Shown one piece after another: positions 8,644 through 17,869 of a DNA stretch of 17,869 nt (positions are counted from its first letter, which is position 1; every line of letters starts with the position of its first letter). Where the stretch lies: contig JAAMPI010001205.1 in the NCBI GenBank assembly GCA_013054445.1, forward strand, positions 1 to 17,869. The letters are read 5' to 3'. The notes beneath the pieces were generated by a model. The model saw nothing but the letters and a program-made list of their open reading frames with translations, was not told the origin of the DNA and ran no database searches. The translations under genes were made by a program, and so were the position numbers. This DNA comes from Cudoniella acicularis (Eukaryota; Ascomycota; Leotiomycetes; Helotiales; Helotiaceae).

Positions 8644-10198
8644 ATGAGTACCGCAGTAAGAATATCCATCCCACTTTTATCTGAAAATCAGAGTCACAAC
8701 TAACATACATCAAAAAACAGCCAGTCTTCAACACCTCCCTCCCTAGCGGCGGCGACCCAACCCAAATCGACGTCAACGTCCAATATGCCGGCTTCGAATA
8801 CCACTACACGTACCTCGTATTCTGCGGCTTCATCGTGTGGCTCATCATCCCCGGCATCGGCCTCCTCTATGGCGGTCTCGCGCGTCGGAAATCTGCTCTT
8901 GCTATGCTCTTTCAGAGTTTGATGGTCGGAGCTGTTGTCACGTTTCAGTGGATGTTTTGGGGGTATTCGTTGGCGTATTCGCGGACGGCGGGGCCGTTCA
9001 TTGGTGATATGGCGAATTTTGGGATGAAGAACGTTATGGCTGCTCCTTCTCCTGGGAGTGCTGTTATTCCGGAGATTGTTTTCTGTCTTTATCAGCTGCT
9101 TTTTTGCGCTTGTACGGTGCAGATTGTGGTGGGAGGTGCTTTTGAGAGAGGCCGTATTGTTCCCAGTCTGGTATTCGGATTCTTCTGGGCAACTATTGTT
9201 TATTGCCCTATTGCTTGCTGGACCTGGAACCCCAATGGGTGGCTTTATAAGCTTCCTTCTCTTGATTTTGCCGGAGGTGGACCCGTTCACATTTCATCTG
9301 GATGGAGTGCGCTTGCCTATGCTTTGGTTCTCGGAAAGCGTAAGCACGCTGGTGATAAAGCTCATGGCAAACCTCACAATACCACCCTCGTCTTCTTGGG
9401 TACCGTTTTGATTTGGTTTGGGTGGTTTGGCTTTAATGGCGGTAGTGCGTTGAATGCTACGGTCAGGGCAATGGTTGCTGCTTTCAACACGAACGCTGCA
9501 GCTAGCACAGGAGTTATTGGATGGGTTATGGTTGACTATTTCAAGCATGGCCGGAAATTCAGCGTGGTAGGAGCCTGCGAGGGCGCAATTGCTGGCCTTG
9601 TTGGAATCACTCCGGCTGCTGGATATGTTGAGCCATGGCTCGCATGCGTTATTGGCTTCATCACAGCTGTCGTTTGTGCTCTTCTCCAGAACTTGAACGA
9701 CTGGCTACATATCGATGAGGGCATGGATGTCTTTAAGTTGCATGGTGTTGGAGGCATGGTTGGGTCTTTCTTAACTGGTATCTTTGCCACTGCTTCCAGT
9801 GAGTACTCCTCATATTTTCAATATAATTCCAAAAAATTAACGAAAATACAGTCTCTGCCCTTGACGGCGTAACCATCGCACCGGGTGGCATCGACGGAAA
9901 CGGGATACAAGTAGGCAAGCAATTCGCCGAAATAACCGCCATCTCAGCCTACTCGTTCCTCGTCTCCTGCGCTCTCCTATATATCCTCAAATACATCCCC
10001 GGGATGCACCTTCGCGTCACCGAAGAAGCAGAGATGAAAGGTCTCGATCACGATCAATTCTTTGACGAGCAGATAGGAGACTGGGGAATGTTTGATGAAT
10101 TGGAGAAGAGGAAGATGGACTTGGAGATTACTCCTCTGGGCACGCCTCCTGCTCAAGAAGTTTCTGAGCCGGTGAATGGTGTTGAGAAGAGGGATTAG
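8644..10198 (+). CDS. Ammonium transporter, AMT/MEP/Rh family
   Basis: Exons 8644-8655, 8721-9798 and 9852-10198, 478 residues, the usual fungal MEP length. Exon 1 codes only for MSTA. Intron 1 (8656-8720, GTAAGA..CTAAC..CAG) joins it to PVFNTSLPSGGDPT and then AGFEYHYTYLV. Intron 2 (9799-9851, GTGAGT..ACAG) lies after GIFATAS. Family hallmarks are GIGLLYGGLARRKSA (TM1-2), FQWMFWGYSLAYS, the signature DFAGGGPVHIS (residues 186-196) carrying the first pore His (about 194), WFGWFGFNGGSAL, and DVFKLHGVGGMVGSF with the second pore His (about 345). These twin histidines line the ammonium-conducting pore in the family. Eleven transmembrane segments are expected, with a cytoplasmic tail containing YIPGMHLRVTEEAEMKGLDHDQF, which resembles the conserved regulatory tail. 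The protein sits in the plasma membrane and imports ammonium, working as a trimer. All reading frames are intact. It could be MepA-, MepB- or MeaA-type; I cannot say which. Confidence 0.95.
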
Positions 10199-11024
10199 AT
10201 TTTCCGTGGGCATTAATTGTCTTATGTCCTGAAATGTGGACGAAAATAATGGAAGTGTGTTGAGCTTCTGTTGTAGTGTATTGTATTTCTGTATTAAGGA
10301 AAGGAGAGGAACATACCGGTATTTTGAATATCTAGTAAACTGTCTATAGATCTCATTACTCACCACAAGACATTGGTTTGATTCATACCTTTGTCGTCGT
10401 CGTCACAATCGCAAGTTGCAGCAATTTTCCGCGAATCTTTTCCTCCTCTCATTTATCCCACTCTATCCGTGACTTCCGTCATTAAAAGTGATACGATCAA
10501 TGATCTCATCTCTGACATCTCACCTCGCGAGTCATCACATCGGACTCACTCCAGAGAAAAACATTGGAGCGAAAGCTGCAATACACGCTGTCACGCACGA
10601 TTCAAAGGAAAATTTTCTGTTGGGAGCGCATTGATTTATTCTTAGAAACCGGGATCTCCCTATCTGTGTTGTCAAAATTGTGGGTCCGACATCTGTCTTG
10701 TTGTCGCCGGGACTCGGGCGGCGGTCAGGAGATTTTCGCAATGACCCGTACGTGTACTGCACGGTACAAATATGATGCGATTTCCTAACTCTTTTTTTTT
10801 TCTCTTTTGGTTTCGTTTGGAATTTGATTGTTTTGAATGATTCGATTTAAAGTGCTGAGGGAAGGAAGTACTGGATGATTTATTCAAAAGTCTGTGTCAA
10901 GTTGATCACGGGATTGGAGGTTAGGTGGAAATTTTCGAGTTCGAATTCTCCAGTGTTGGAGTTCGGGAGGCGCCTTTTAAACCCGATCTGGAAAGAAGCT
11001 TGTTAGAAGGAAGGTGATTGGAAG
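10199..11024. other. Intergenic region between transporter and F-box gene
   Basis: The first 100-150 bp are presumably the 3' untranslated region of the transporter. The rest is likely F-box promoter, with a T-rich tract at about 10790-10805. No open frame here resembles a known protein. GTTCGAATTC at about 10941 resembles a tRNA B box, but no acceptor stem or A box can be folded around it. Confidence 0.5.
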
Positions 11025-11711
11025 ATGGAGGTTTGCATGGAGAAAATTCCGGAGTCGGCAGCAGCGCAGAGAGTCCTCGCAACACCTGAGCTCCTCAGCA
11101 TCATCCTCTCCTACCTCTCACCAAAAGCACTCATCCTCTCCGCTTCTCTCGTCTCCAGGATCTGGCATGATATTCTCTGCTCCCCGGATAAAGACCTGCG
11201 AACGGCGCTGTTCCTGCGGAGCGCTTCTCCAGAAACATTTCTTGAAGGAGAGTACGATTACAACGATCTTTTGCAATCGCTCTTCCAAACTCCGGAAGGG
11301 AAGAATGGCTCTCCGAAACCGATCTTTCTCGACGATTTACCCTGGAAAACCAATCCGGAAGCATGGAAGAGGAGTGAGGGTCTATGGAGGAATATGCTAG
11401 TGGTGCAACCTCCTTGCACCAGGTTAGCAATCAGCAAAGACACGTTGAGCTCGCGGGATTTTCCTCGAACCTCCGGTATCTCGGGCAGTATTGAGTGTCC
11501 TGCAGGCTTGACGTTTGGATTGCTGTATGATATTGTGGTGGATTGGGAGAGGGTTGCACGGGACCCGGATGCGGCGGGGAGGGTGAGGAGGTGGCAGTTG
11601 GGGGCTGAGAGGTGGAAGGAGAGGGGATTTTTGTGGGATGAGAAGGTGGTGAGGGTTTGGGATGGGGAGAGGAGGGGGTTGGAGTTTTGGGGGGGTGAGG
11701 ATGAGGTGTGA
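11025..11711 (+). CDS. F-box domain protein
   Basis: Single exon, 228 residues. The F-box spans about residues 17-63 (VLATPELLSIILSYLSPKAL, then LILSASLVSRIWHDIL and DLRTALFL). In the family this segment binds Skp1 and places the protein in an SCF ubiquitin ligase. Residues ~121-137 (LWRNMLVVQPPCTRLAI) match the Trp-Arg-x-Met-Leu-x-x-Gln-Pro-Pro motif that often follows in short ascomycete F-box proteins. No leucine-rich or WD repeats follow, so the substrate-binding part is short and its target unknown. An in-frame ATG at 11037 would give a protein four residues shorter. The last 60 residues are rich in Arg, Glu, Gly and Trp, encoded by a purine-rich strand. No lesions seen. It shares orientation with the transporter but is about 830 bp away and clearly a separate unit. 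Confidence 0.85.
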   Translation: MEVCMEKIPESAAAQRVLATPELLSIILSYLSPKALILSASLVSRIWHDILCSPDKDLRTALFLRSASPETFLEGEYDYNDLLQSLFQTPEGKNGSPKPIFLDDLPWKTNPEAWKRSEGLWRNMLVVQPPCTRLAISKDTLSSRDFPRTSGISGSIECPAGLTFGLLYDIVVDWERVARDPDAAGRVRRWQLGAERWKERGFLWDEKVVRVWDGERRGLEFWGGEDEV

Positions 11712-11732
11712 GGAATGTTGTTGAGCGAGGGG

Positions 11733-11738
11733 AATAAA
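11733..11738 (+). terminator. Possible polyadenylation signal of the F-box gene
   Basis: AATAAA lies about 22 bp after the F-box stop codon. Fungal signals are loose and this one is close to the stop, so it may not be the one used. Confidence 0.3.
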
Positions 11739-13701
11739 AAAGAGATTGTCTTTGGATGAAAGAGTGGAAGCTTTGCGGCAAGAGAGGGGATGCATGGCTC
11801 AAAAAATCATCTGGTCCGGCGGCATCTGCCTTTGATGATCCTGGCGATACTTTTCGAGCCCTCATGAAAGCCGTCTCGCTGTCCCAATGTTGAGATGACG
11901 AGGCCGGAAGTTCTCTGGTCGATGATCAAGTATAGATTCAGCCGAATCAAAACCAGACCTGCTTGCTAAGTTCCAGTTCAGAAGTTGCTGTGGCCAGTGT
12001 GCAGTATTTCCCGCACTTCTCGTGGGTAAGTAATTCCACCTCTCCTGAAGGCAAAAGTATTAGTTCATGTAGACGAGTATCAGTCGACACGGGAAGGGAG
12101 ATATTCGGGAGAGTGATTGGAGATGCGACTCAGATGTTGTCTTTGAATGGTCGAGTTACTTGAGAAGTGCTGTGCCTGACAGAAGTTAATTTTGACAGTA
12201 AGAACACCGGCGGTAGTCTAGATGCGCATGTTCTAGTTTAGCTTGACCATAAGGTGAGGCGCGAACAGGATCAAGTTGCAGCTACTGCAGCTACTTCTCA
12301 TTCCAGAAAGAAAGTGGAAACTTGAAGATGCGAAAAGGAGCTTGCGGGAAGGAGGGGTGACCACTTAGTAGGCTTTTAGCAGCGCTATGGTCTCACCCTG
12401 AGGCTGGTTTCACTTCTGCTGAACTGAAGTTTCTGCCATGGTAGCGATTCACTGTATCCACTACAAATCCTTTCGCCAGAAGCTCAGAAGAACGAATCAA
12501 CGACGCTTCCATGAGGCTTCCGAAAGGTAAAGTGGACGTCCCGCACCGCCGGAAGACCCCCCTGTGACCACTGACCTGCGACCTGTCACAACGCAACCCG
12601 CACCATTAATTGACCGGAAATGTTGCTATTACTCCATCCACTTATCCGACGATGATCGAGGAATCCTTGGCTCGTTGCGTCGCGTGGTGGAGACTCGCGA
12701 CCCGAGTCTTGCTCGTGCCTGAACCTCGGACCTGCATGCAAATGAGTGCGGCACAGCTTCTTCAGCACTCCGCGGCAGGCTATAGCTACCGGTATCGGCT
12801 CGCCCCCTTTCCAACATCGCATAAAATCGTGGGTGGGAGGTCTGCCGAGGTGTTGATTCTAAGTTCAACCTCCAAAAAAGCCAGGGCTGGAGAGACAGGA
12901 TTCTCCCTCCACGTGTTGATTGCGTGTCATCCCTGTCTCTTCATGCGGAGCTGCCAAAGCAACGAAACATCAACTGAATCTTATCGTCCGTGCATACCGC
13001 ATAACGGGGCTTCATGGTCCCCTCTTGAATTGTTGTGGGCCATTATGGAACTCATGGAAAATAATTGAACGGATTGGGTCGCCCGGATGCATTCCCCGTC
13101 CCAAATTCTCTGTCAAGCTTCGGGATGACCTTGAAACCTACAGCAGATGTGCTCTCATTCTCGGAGGTGATACTCAAAACCATCATCGTGGCCAACTTGA
13201 ATCCGCTTTTCGCTGGCCTGGATCTCTGCCGCAATCGAAAGACCCCGGATACTCAAAACGGTTGGTTCAGACTGGGAGCCGCATATATCTGAGCAAAAGA
13301 GACCATCTGAAAAGCAAGGTAGCCATGTGCGTGACGATTGTCCGAGCCCAGGTGGCGGGGTAGCAAATGAAATGTCATCCAGGCCCACCCTCATCTTTTA
13401 GTAGCTTCAATATCACTACTGGTAGTTAGCATGGGTTCTGGTCATGCATTGGGCATGGTTGACCCTATCATTGAGGCCTGGTACCTGACCAGAATGCAGA
13501 TCTAAGCACACAGCTCGGGCGTTCTGTCGGTCATATACCTAGCAGGAGATCTCCTCGCCTTTTCCTTTTTTCATCGTTTGCCCCATACGTCCCATCACTC
13601 ATGGTACAATGAACAGGCTAGAAGGACATCTCGAAAACCAAATAGAGACGAACTCTGGGTTGGAAAACACATACTCTGATAGGCCTTTTGGCCAGGCCTA
13701 A
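11739..13701. other. Gene-free stretch of about 2 kb
   Basis: No supported gene. The longest frame, 12610-13068 forward (152 codons), begins at a TTG with no ATG at its start, overlaps equally long frames on the other strand and resembles no family I know. The region 12540-12830 is GC-richer than its surroundings and contains a CCCCCT element at about 12802, a CATAAAAT TATA-like element near 12820 and a CACGTG E-box near 12911. It could be the promoter of an unseen transcript or distal promoter of the membrane-protein gene. Directly before that gene's ATG, four GGCC blocks recur within 13682-13707. Confidence 0.45.
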
Positions 13702-15649
13702 ATGGCCGGTGGAATCCCTCATGAAGCAGTTGCAGCATCTGTTGTGGTGCTCATTTACTCGTCTGTCTGTCTGTTTCTGGTCATCTTGCTGGTATGCTTG
13801 CTTTGGAGTTTTGGGGAGAGATGGACATGTAAGTCGACTCATTTTGTTTGGGAGCCAGGCTAATATCGAAAAGTTGTGACAATATTTTCGTGAGTTACCA
13901 AAAACACATGCCGCCAGATCTTTACCAAGTATCCATCTTCTCAGATGCACAAGCTGGCGTGTTCACAAAGCTGACATCTACTCAAGGGCGTTTACGGCTT
14001 TGAGCACTGTAGGATCTATCGTCCAACAGTTTCACTATGCATTTGATTGGAGAGCGATCAAGCAGGCACAATTCGAACAGGCTGTTAAAAGTTTGAGTCA
14101 CCCAGGTCTTGCTTTTGGAGGTGCTGCGGGAAAAGCGGACATCATTCTTTTCTACCTACGTAGGTGGCAACTACATTAAGGTACACATGAAACTGACTAT
14201 TTTCCATGTAGAATTCTATTCTTACAATGTTATGTCTCTCAATATTCTGTTTTGGGCTGTAACGCTGTTTGTCGGCGCCTGGGGGATTCGCTCGAACTGT
14301 AAGAATAACTGGGCTCTTTAACTCCTGTCGATATGCTCCAAAAATACGTTGTAGGGCAGGTTTACACTCGTGAAATAACCTTAGGCTGTCTTTACTTCTC
14401 CTTTTTCTCTTGAAATGTTCTGGAATATCAATATGCTGACTCCCCTGTTTTGATTAGGGCTCGGAGATTGGTATGATCGAGTGCCAACTATTTCAAAAGT
14501 TTTCACAATACTCTATCCCATTGTTGTTGTAGGACTCATGCAACTAGAAGGAGTTATCAATAGCGTGCCTGTGTTTTTTATTGTGTCTAATTTCACTTGT
14601 AAGCTGAGATACCACTCACCCTGCCTGACTTCACATCTACTCATGAAAACTAATTATATCAGTGCTTATAAGCATGGCCATAGGAACCGTTTTACTCATT
14701 TTAATTCTGTACAAATACATGAAAACTCGGCGCCTTGTGGCCGGTTCAAACCAGCAGCGCGGACGATGGTGGGCTTCGGGCTCTTCAAAGGAGCGTTCAC
14801 AAAATGACATTGGTACGAATGGGACAATGGAGTCAGGGATAGGATCCAATACTCGACGATCTATTTACGACCGAGCTCTGGTGACCAGGTTTACAATAGG
14901 GTTCGGCATTCTGGTGTATGCTGATACTTCTCCTGCTCTTCGCTTTTTTGCTAACACATCTAAGATTGTTCGAGATTGCCATTATCGTTTTCAACCTGTT
15001 CCAGCTCAGTAATAATGCATCAATAGCAGCATCCGGGGGACCCAATCTCAACCCAAATAGTGCGATTACCGACATAGTGTTCTTTATCCCAGGAGTAACT
15101 ACCTCCCTTGTCGCTTTCCTTGTCTTTGGCACAACAAAATCATGGCGTCAATATAGAGATCTGGTACTCGGTGGTTGTGGTCTAAAGAGGAAAATCTTGT
15201 CCAAAAGACGCCAAAGGGACGAGGAGGCAAACCCTGATCAAAGCCTGGAATTTCAGAGATTACCAAGCATTACTCATCGACCGAGCGAGGAAGAGCGACA
15301 GCGAGGGCAGGAGTTAGAAAGCAGAGTAAAGATGTTCGCCAGAGAAAGCTGTGTGAGCGAAGTCACGGATTTTGCGGAGTCAGTCCATACAGCTGACCCA
15401 TCCATATCCACTCGAAGTGAAGGTCAATCAGCCAAGTTCGTGCAGTTTCATCGCTCAATGCCCTCCGCTTCCCTAAGCAGGTCGGCGAAAAGCATCGCTT
15501 CTTCCAAAGCGTCCGAGATTGGAGTGAGCATTTCGAGTGACCCCGTCATTCAAAGAGGCGTGGAGGAATACCGGGAACCAAGGAGGTTCGTTAAGCCGCG
15601 GCCAACATCACAAACGCCTACAAATTTCCTGGAGGACTCGAGTGATTGA
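13702..15649 (+). CDS. Seven-transmembrane receptor-like protein, unknown family
   Basis: Proposed exons are 13702-13828, about 13971-14159, 14212-14298, 14458-14598, 14663-14915 and 14965-15649, about 493 residues. The last four introns are clear: 14160-14211 (GTAGGT..CTGAC..TAG), 14299-14457 (GTAAGA..TTAG), 14599-14662 (GTAAGC..CTAAT..CAG) and 14916-14964 (GTATGC..CTAAC..AAG). Hydrophobic segments occur in order: VVVLIYSSVCLFLVILLVCL; around FTALSTVGSIVQQF; SLNILFWAVTLFVGAWGI; VFTILYPIVVVGLMQL; FTLLISMAIGTVLLILILY; FTIGFGILVLFEIAIIVFNL; IVFFIPGVTTSLVAFLVFG. That makes seven. A Ser/Arg-rich hydrophilic tail of about 170 residues follows. This is the topology of a G-protein-coupled or Pth11-like receptor, but I recognise no family signature. 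Intron 1 (donor GTAAGT at 13829) is the weak point. The best-looking acceptor (TTCTCAG ending 13944) leads to YAQAGVFTKLTS and then a stop, unless one base is missing near 13980. The AAG ending 13970 keeps the frame. Confidence 0.65.
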
Positions 15650-16380
15650 TCCAGAGATACTAACGTATCTTTTATTTTCGATTATATTTGTGGACAGGCA
15701 TGGCCCTATTGAACTTTTGGTGCATCCGCAAGACCAGAGGCACTTTACTGCGTGGCCATCCGTGGACCATCTTCCTTGATCATAAATTGATCTTTGACCT
15801 GGATTTCTCCTTCAGGGAAACCTCGAAAACCGACAATTCTAGCTTCTTGTCGCTCCTGGCCTACTCGGCACCTCCGGCCTGCTCAACGGCTCTGGTAGCC
15901 AGGTTTTCTCCTGGCACACTCCACAAAAGTCTTTCCAAAAGCCCTTTCCTGGAGTGACACACTGGCGCTGGTGTTCTTTTTCCAATCACACAACGGCGAC
16001 TGGATTTTCTCCTAGTCTGGAAGTCATTCATTTGATACCATCCCCATCTCTCGCGGCCCTAATATCTCTTCCCCCAGGATCGCACCGCACGTTGAGAGTT
16101 CATTGATGAAAATGTTGTACGATTTATGAGGAAATGGTTTCGTTCTTGCGATGTTGAAGACCAACCGGACTGATGGAGAGCAGGTAGTGTGTTGACTTTT
16201 ACGTCCACCTACTAAAAAGGCAGAGAAAACCTTAGAGAATGGAAGCTCTGTGCCTGCCTTGTACATAAAACTGGAGCCCCTCGCCTCACCTGCTTCTTGG
16301 AGGCCATTTTATATATGTAAAAACAATCTACAAAAGGCATATTTATTTTCTGTTACCCCACTAGAGATGTAGGAGTATAA
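15650..16380. other. Gene-free stretch, 3' of the membrane-protein gene
   Basis: No supported gene. Small frames at 15688-15957 (forward) and 16024-16266 (reverse) show no family resemblance and no splice signals linking them to other exons. Part of this must be the 3' untranslated region of the 7-TM gene. The stretch becomes AT-rich from about 16300, just before the repeat array. Confidence 0.5.
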
Positions 16381-17340
16381 TATTCACTCCAAGTGTTTAT
16401 AGTTTTGTTGCGCTTCGCTCTGCTCCTGTTGCCTATACCTGATCAACATGACTCATAAGTCTTGTATTCACTCTAGATGTCTATGTCAAGGTGAGAAATT
16501 TTTTGGGGTTTTGTTGCACTTTGCTCCCAACCGAGGGAATCCGCTTATTTTTTTGGTTGGATTCACTTGCCCTCCACTTGTTTGACTGAGCGCAGGCGTG
16601 CAGGCAGGCAAGGAAAACAGGTCCTACGTTGTGTAGTAAGTCACGTAGCCTTTTATAAGATTTTTCATGCTCTACTTTTGAATTTTTCTCTCTCTTTCTA
16701 TCTACGACGAAACTAAATTAAAGGTTCCGTTGAACATCTTCTGATTTTAGGGACAACTGGCTAGTTTAGGCACGCACTCTTGACTTGCCTAGGCAAACAG
16801 CATATTCACTCCCAGTGTCTGAGTTTTGTTGCACTTCGCACCTAACCGAACGACCTTCGCTTAACCATTTCTTGTTAGATTCACTTTTGCTCCTCTTCTG
16901 ATTGGGTGGGTGCAAGAGGGCATGCAGGTGTGCAGGCAGGCAAGGGTTGGGAGTGAAGTCACTTCACCTCTTAATGGTCTGAATATACTATGTGATCTGT
17001 TTCAAGGATTTTCATCTGGTTCGTATGACGGAAATTTTTAAAGATCACTAAAGTCACACGCTTGTTTTGGGTCGTCTAACTCTGTTGCTCTCTCTATGAC
17101 TTTGCTAGGTGGTTAGGATATTCACTCTAAGCGTCTAAGTTTTGTTGCACTTCGCTGTTAACCGAACGACCTTCACTTAAATTTTTCTTGTAGATTCACC
17201 CTTTTGTTAAATGATTCAAGCAAGCTGGTAAGCAGATTAGAGATTGCGGGTGAGTTAAGTCACTTCTCAAGGTTTCGTGTAGTTCTTTCAGATATGCAAC
17301 GACTGCTTAGAGTCCTTGTATTCATTCTAACTAGAAATCT
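16381..17340. repeat. Degenerate tandem repeat array, unit about 320-340 bp
   Basis: A set of short motifs recurs in the same order. Module A, TATTCACTC: 16381, 16465, 16803, 17119, with a weak copy (TATTCATTC) at 17319. Module B, GTTTTGTTGCACTTCGC and variants: 16402, 16508, 16823, 17139. Module C, AACCGAACGACCTTCRCTTAA: clear in copies 3 and 4, decayed in copy 2. Module D, GATTCACTTTTGCTCC and variants: about 16560, 16878 and 17193. Module E, TGCAGGCAGGCAAGG: 16599-16613 and 16931-16945, decayed in copy 4. Module F, AAGTCAC: about 16638, 16956 and 17258. Spacing of module A is 84, 338, 316 and 200 bp, so copies 2-4 are near full length and the first and last are truncated. No open frame spans it. 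It may be a minisatellite or a decayed tandem element; function unknown. Confidence 0.75.
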
Positions 17341-17496
17341 ACTTCTTGATTTCTAAAATGAGTGTTTTGAAAAGCTATCTTAACAAGCACGCTACTTCGA
17401 CTATAAAAAAATAAAAAATAAACAACGGGCCTATCTTCCCACCATCTCCTCTCACTTCAACGCATCTCTTACTTGACAACGCAATGTAATGCCATC
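17341..17496. other. AT-rich spacer downstream of the cyclase-family gene
   Basis: This short AT-rich stretch has an A-rich tract at 17405-17422. It is most likely the 3' untranslated region of the minus-strand hydrolase gene and the boundary with the repeat array. No gene seen. Confidence 0.4.
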
Positions 17497-17869
17497 CTAA
17501 AAAATAGCCAAAGCATTCCCATGACTAGACACCCCACCCTCACAATTCGCCGGCGAACTCGTAACAAAAAACGTCCACCTCCCCTTCTCCCTACACGTCT
17601 CAGATAATTTCTCCAGATCAAACATTTCGCCGAGAGGCATTCCCCATAAGGCGAGGATGTACTCGTGCAGCATATAGTCTTCTTGGCTGGGCCAGGCTTC
17701 GAAGGCAGGAGCATCGCCTGCTACGGCAGAGAAGTAACAGTCGTGGAGCCAGTCGAGGATGGGCTCTTCTTGTTTGATGCCCGCCCAGCGTTGGCCGTCT
17801 TCTTTGCCGAATGAGTCTAGAGAGAGGGGTTGGGGGTTAATTTTGTGGGAATTTGGGTTTGGAAGGGAA
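17497..17869 (-). CDS. Cyclase-fold hydrolase (PF04199-type, kynurenine formamidase-like), C-terminal part
   Basis: Reading the minus strand from the window edge to a TAG at 17497-17499 gives about 123 residues of one open frame. The line includes RWAGIKQEEPILDWLHD, FSAVAGDAPAFEAWP, MLHEYILALWGMPLGEMFDL, GRWTFFVTSSPANCEGGVSS and a final NALAIF. This matches the C-terminal half of fungal proteins of the metal-dependent cyclase/kynurenine formamidase-like superfamily. The conserved pieces are a Trp-Leu segment before AVAGD, then FEAWP, the LHE..LALWG..GEMFDLE helix, and the closing GG-x(5)-NALAIF. These enzymes are usually about 320-350 residues, so the metal-binding HxGTHxD half lies beyond the window. 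The edge-proximal stretch ends in a C/T-rich tract followed by TAG (about 17817 downwards), which also looks like a 3' splice site. The frame is open through it, so an exon boundary there is possible but not required. No lesions seen in the visible part. Confidence 0.8.
   Translation of the reverse strand, partial: SLPNPNSHKINPQPLSLDSFGKEDGQRWAGIKQEEPILDWLHDCYFSAVAGDAPAFEAWPSQEDYMLHEYILALWGMPLGEMFDLEKLSETCREKGRWTFFVTSSPANCEGGVSSHGNALAIF

Noticed and set aside
8340..9290. Minus-strand open frames under the transporter and its leader
   Set aside because: They mirror the coding strand of a certain gene and have odd basic or low-complexity composition.
10935..10955. tRNA-like B box (GTTCGAATTC)
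   Set aside because: No matching A box, anticodon arm or acceptor stem can be formed around it.
11431..11865. Proline/serine-rich minus-strand frame opposite the F-box gene
   Set aside because: It is the complement of the purine-rich 3' end of the F-box gene and looks like a composition artefact.
12610..13068. 152-codon open frame
   Set aside because: It starts at TTG, matches no family I recognise, and is overlapped by similar frames on the other strand.
16381..17340. CRISPR-like interpretation of the repeat array
   Set aside because: Units are about 320-340 bp and degenerate, in a eukaryotic genome; there are no short identical repeats with regular spacers.
17469..17714. 81-codon minus-strand frame
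   Set aside because: The neighbouring frame on the same strand encodes the clear cyclase-family sequence; this one is its shadow.

Overview
This window is filamentous-fungal (Ascomycota) nuclear DNA. The evidence is short spliceosomal introns of roughly 47-160 nt with GT..AG ends and CTAAC/CTGAC-type branch sites, plus protein families typical of Pezizomycotina: a Zn(II)2Cys6 protein, a fungal FAD amine oxidase-like enzyme, an AMT/MEP ammonium transporter, fungal BTB and F-box proteins, and a cyclase-fold hydrolase. The general look suggests Leotiomycetes, but that is only an impression. I see no bacterial, plasmid, viral or CRISPR features.

Layout. (1) 1-661: no confident gene. (2) 662-2080 (-): secreted or membrane-anchored FAD-dependent amine oxidase-like protein. 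It is divergent from (3) 2736-3522 (+), a small three-exon Zn2Cys6 protein. (4) 4284-5367 (+): SMP-30/gluconolactonase-family gene with a frameshift and a lost splice acceptor, so probably a pseudogene. (5) 5368-7026: no recognisable gene. (6) 7027-7961 (+): BTB/POZ gene that has lost the core of its BTB domain and has a second frameshift near the end. (7) 8644-10198 (+): intact ammonium transporter with a 12-nt first coding exon and GATA-type sites upstream. (8) 11025-11711 (+): intact F-box protein. (9) 11712-13701: 2 kb without a supported gene. (10) 13702-15649 (+): seven-transmembrane receptor-like protein of unknown family in six exons, with one junction that needs either an unusual acceptor or a frameshift. 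(11) 16381-17340: degenerate tandem array with a ~320-340 bp unit. (12) 17497-end (-): C-terminal part of a cyclase-family (PF04199-type) hydrolase running off the window.

There is no clear pathway here. The divergent oxidoreductase and Zn2Cys6 pair could be a regulator and target, which is inference. The most striking feature is the mix of intact genes (transporter, F-box, oxidoreductase) with genes at different stages of decay, beside a decayed tandem repeat. No clearly new multi-gene system could be shown. The best candidates for something undescribed are the 7-TM protein and the tandem repeat.
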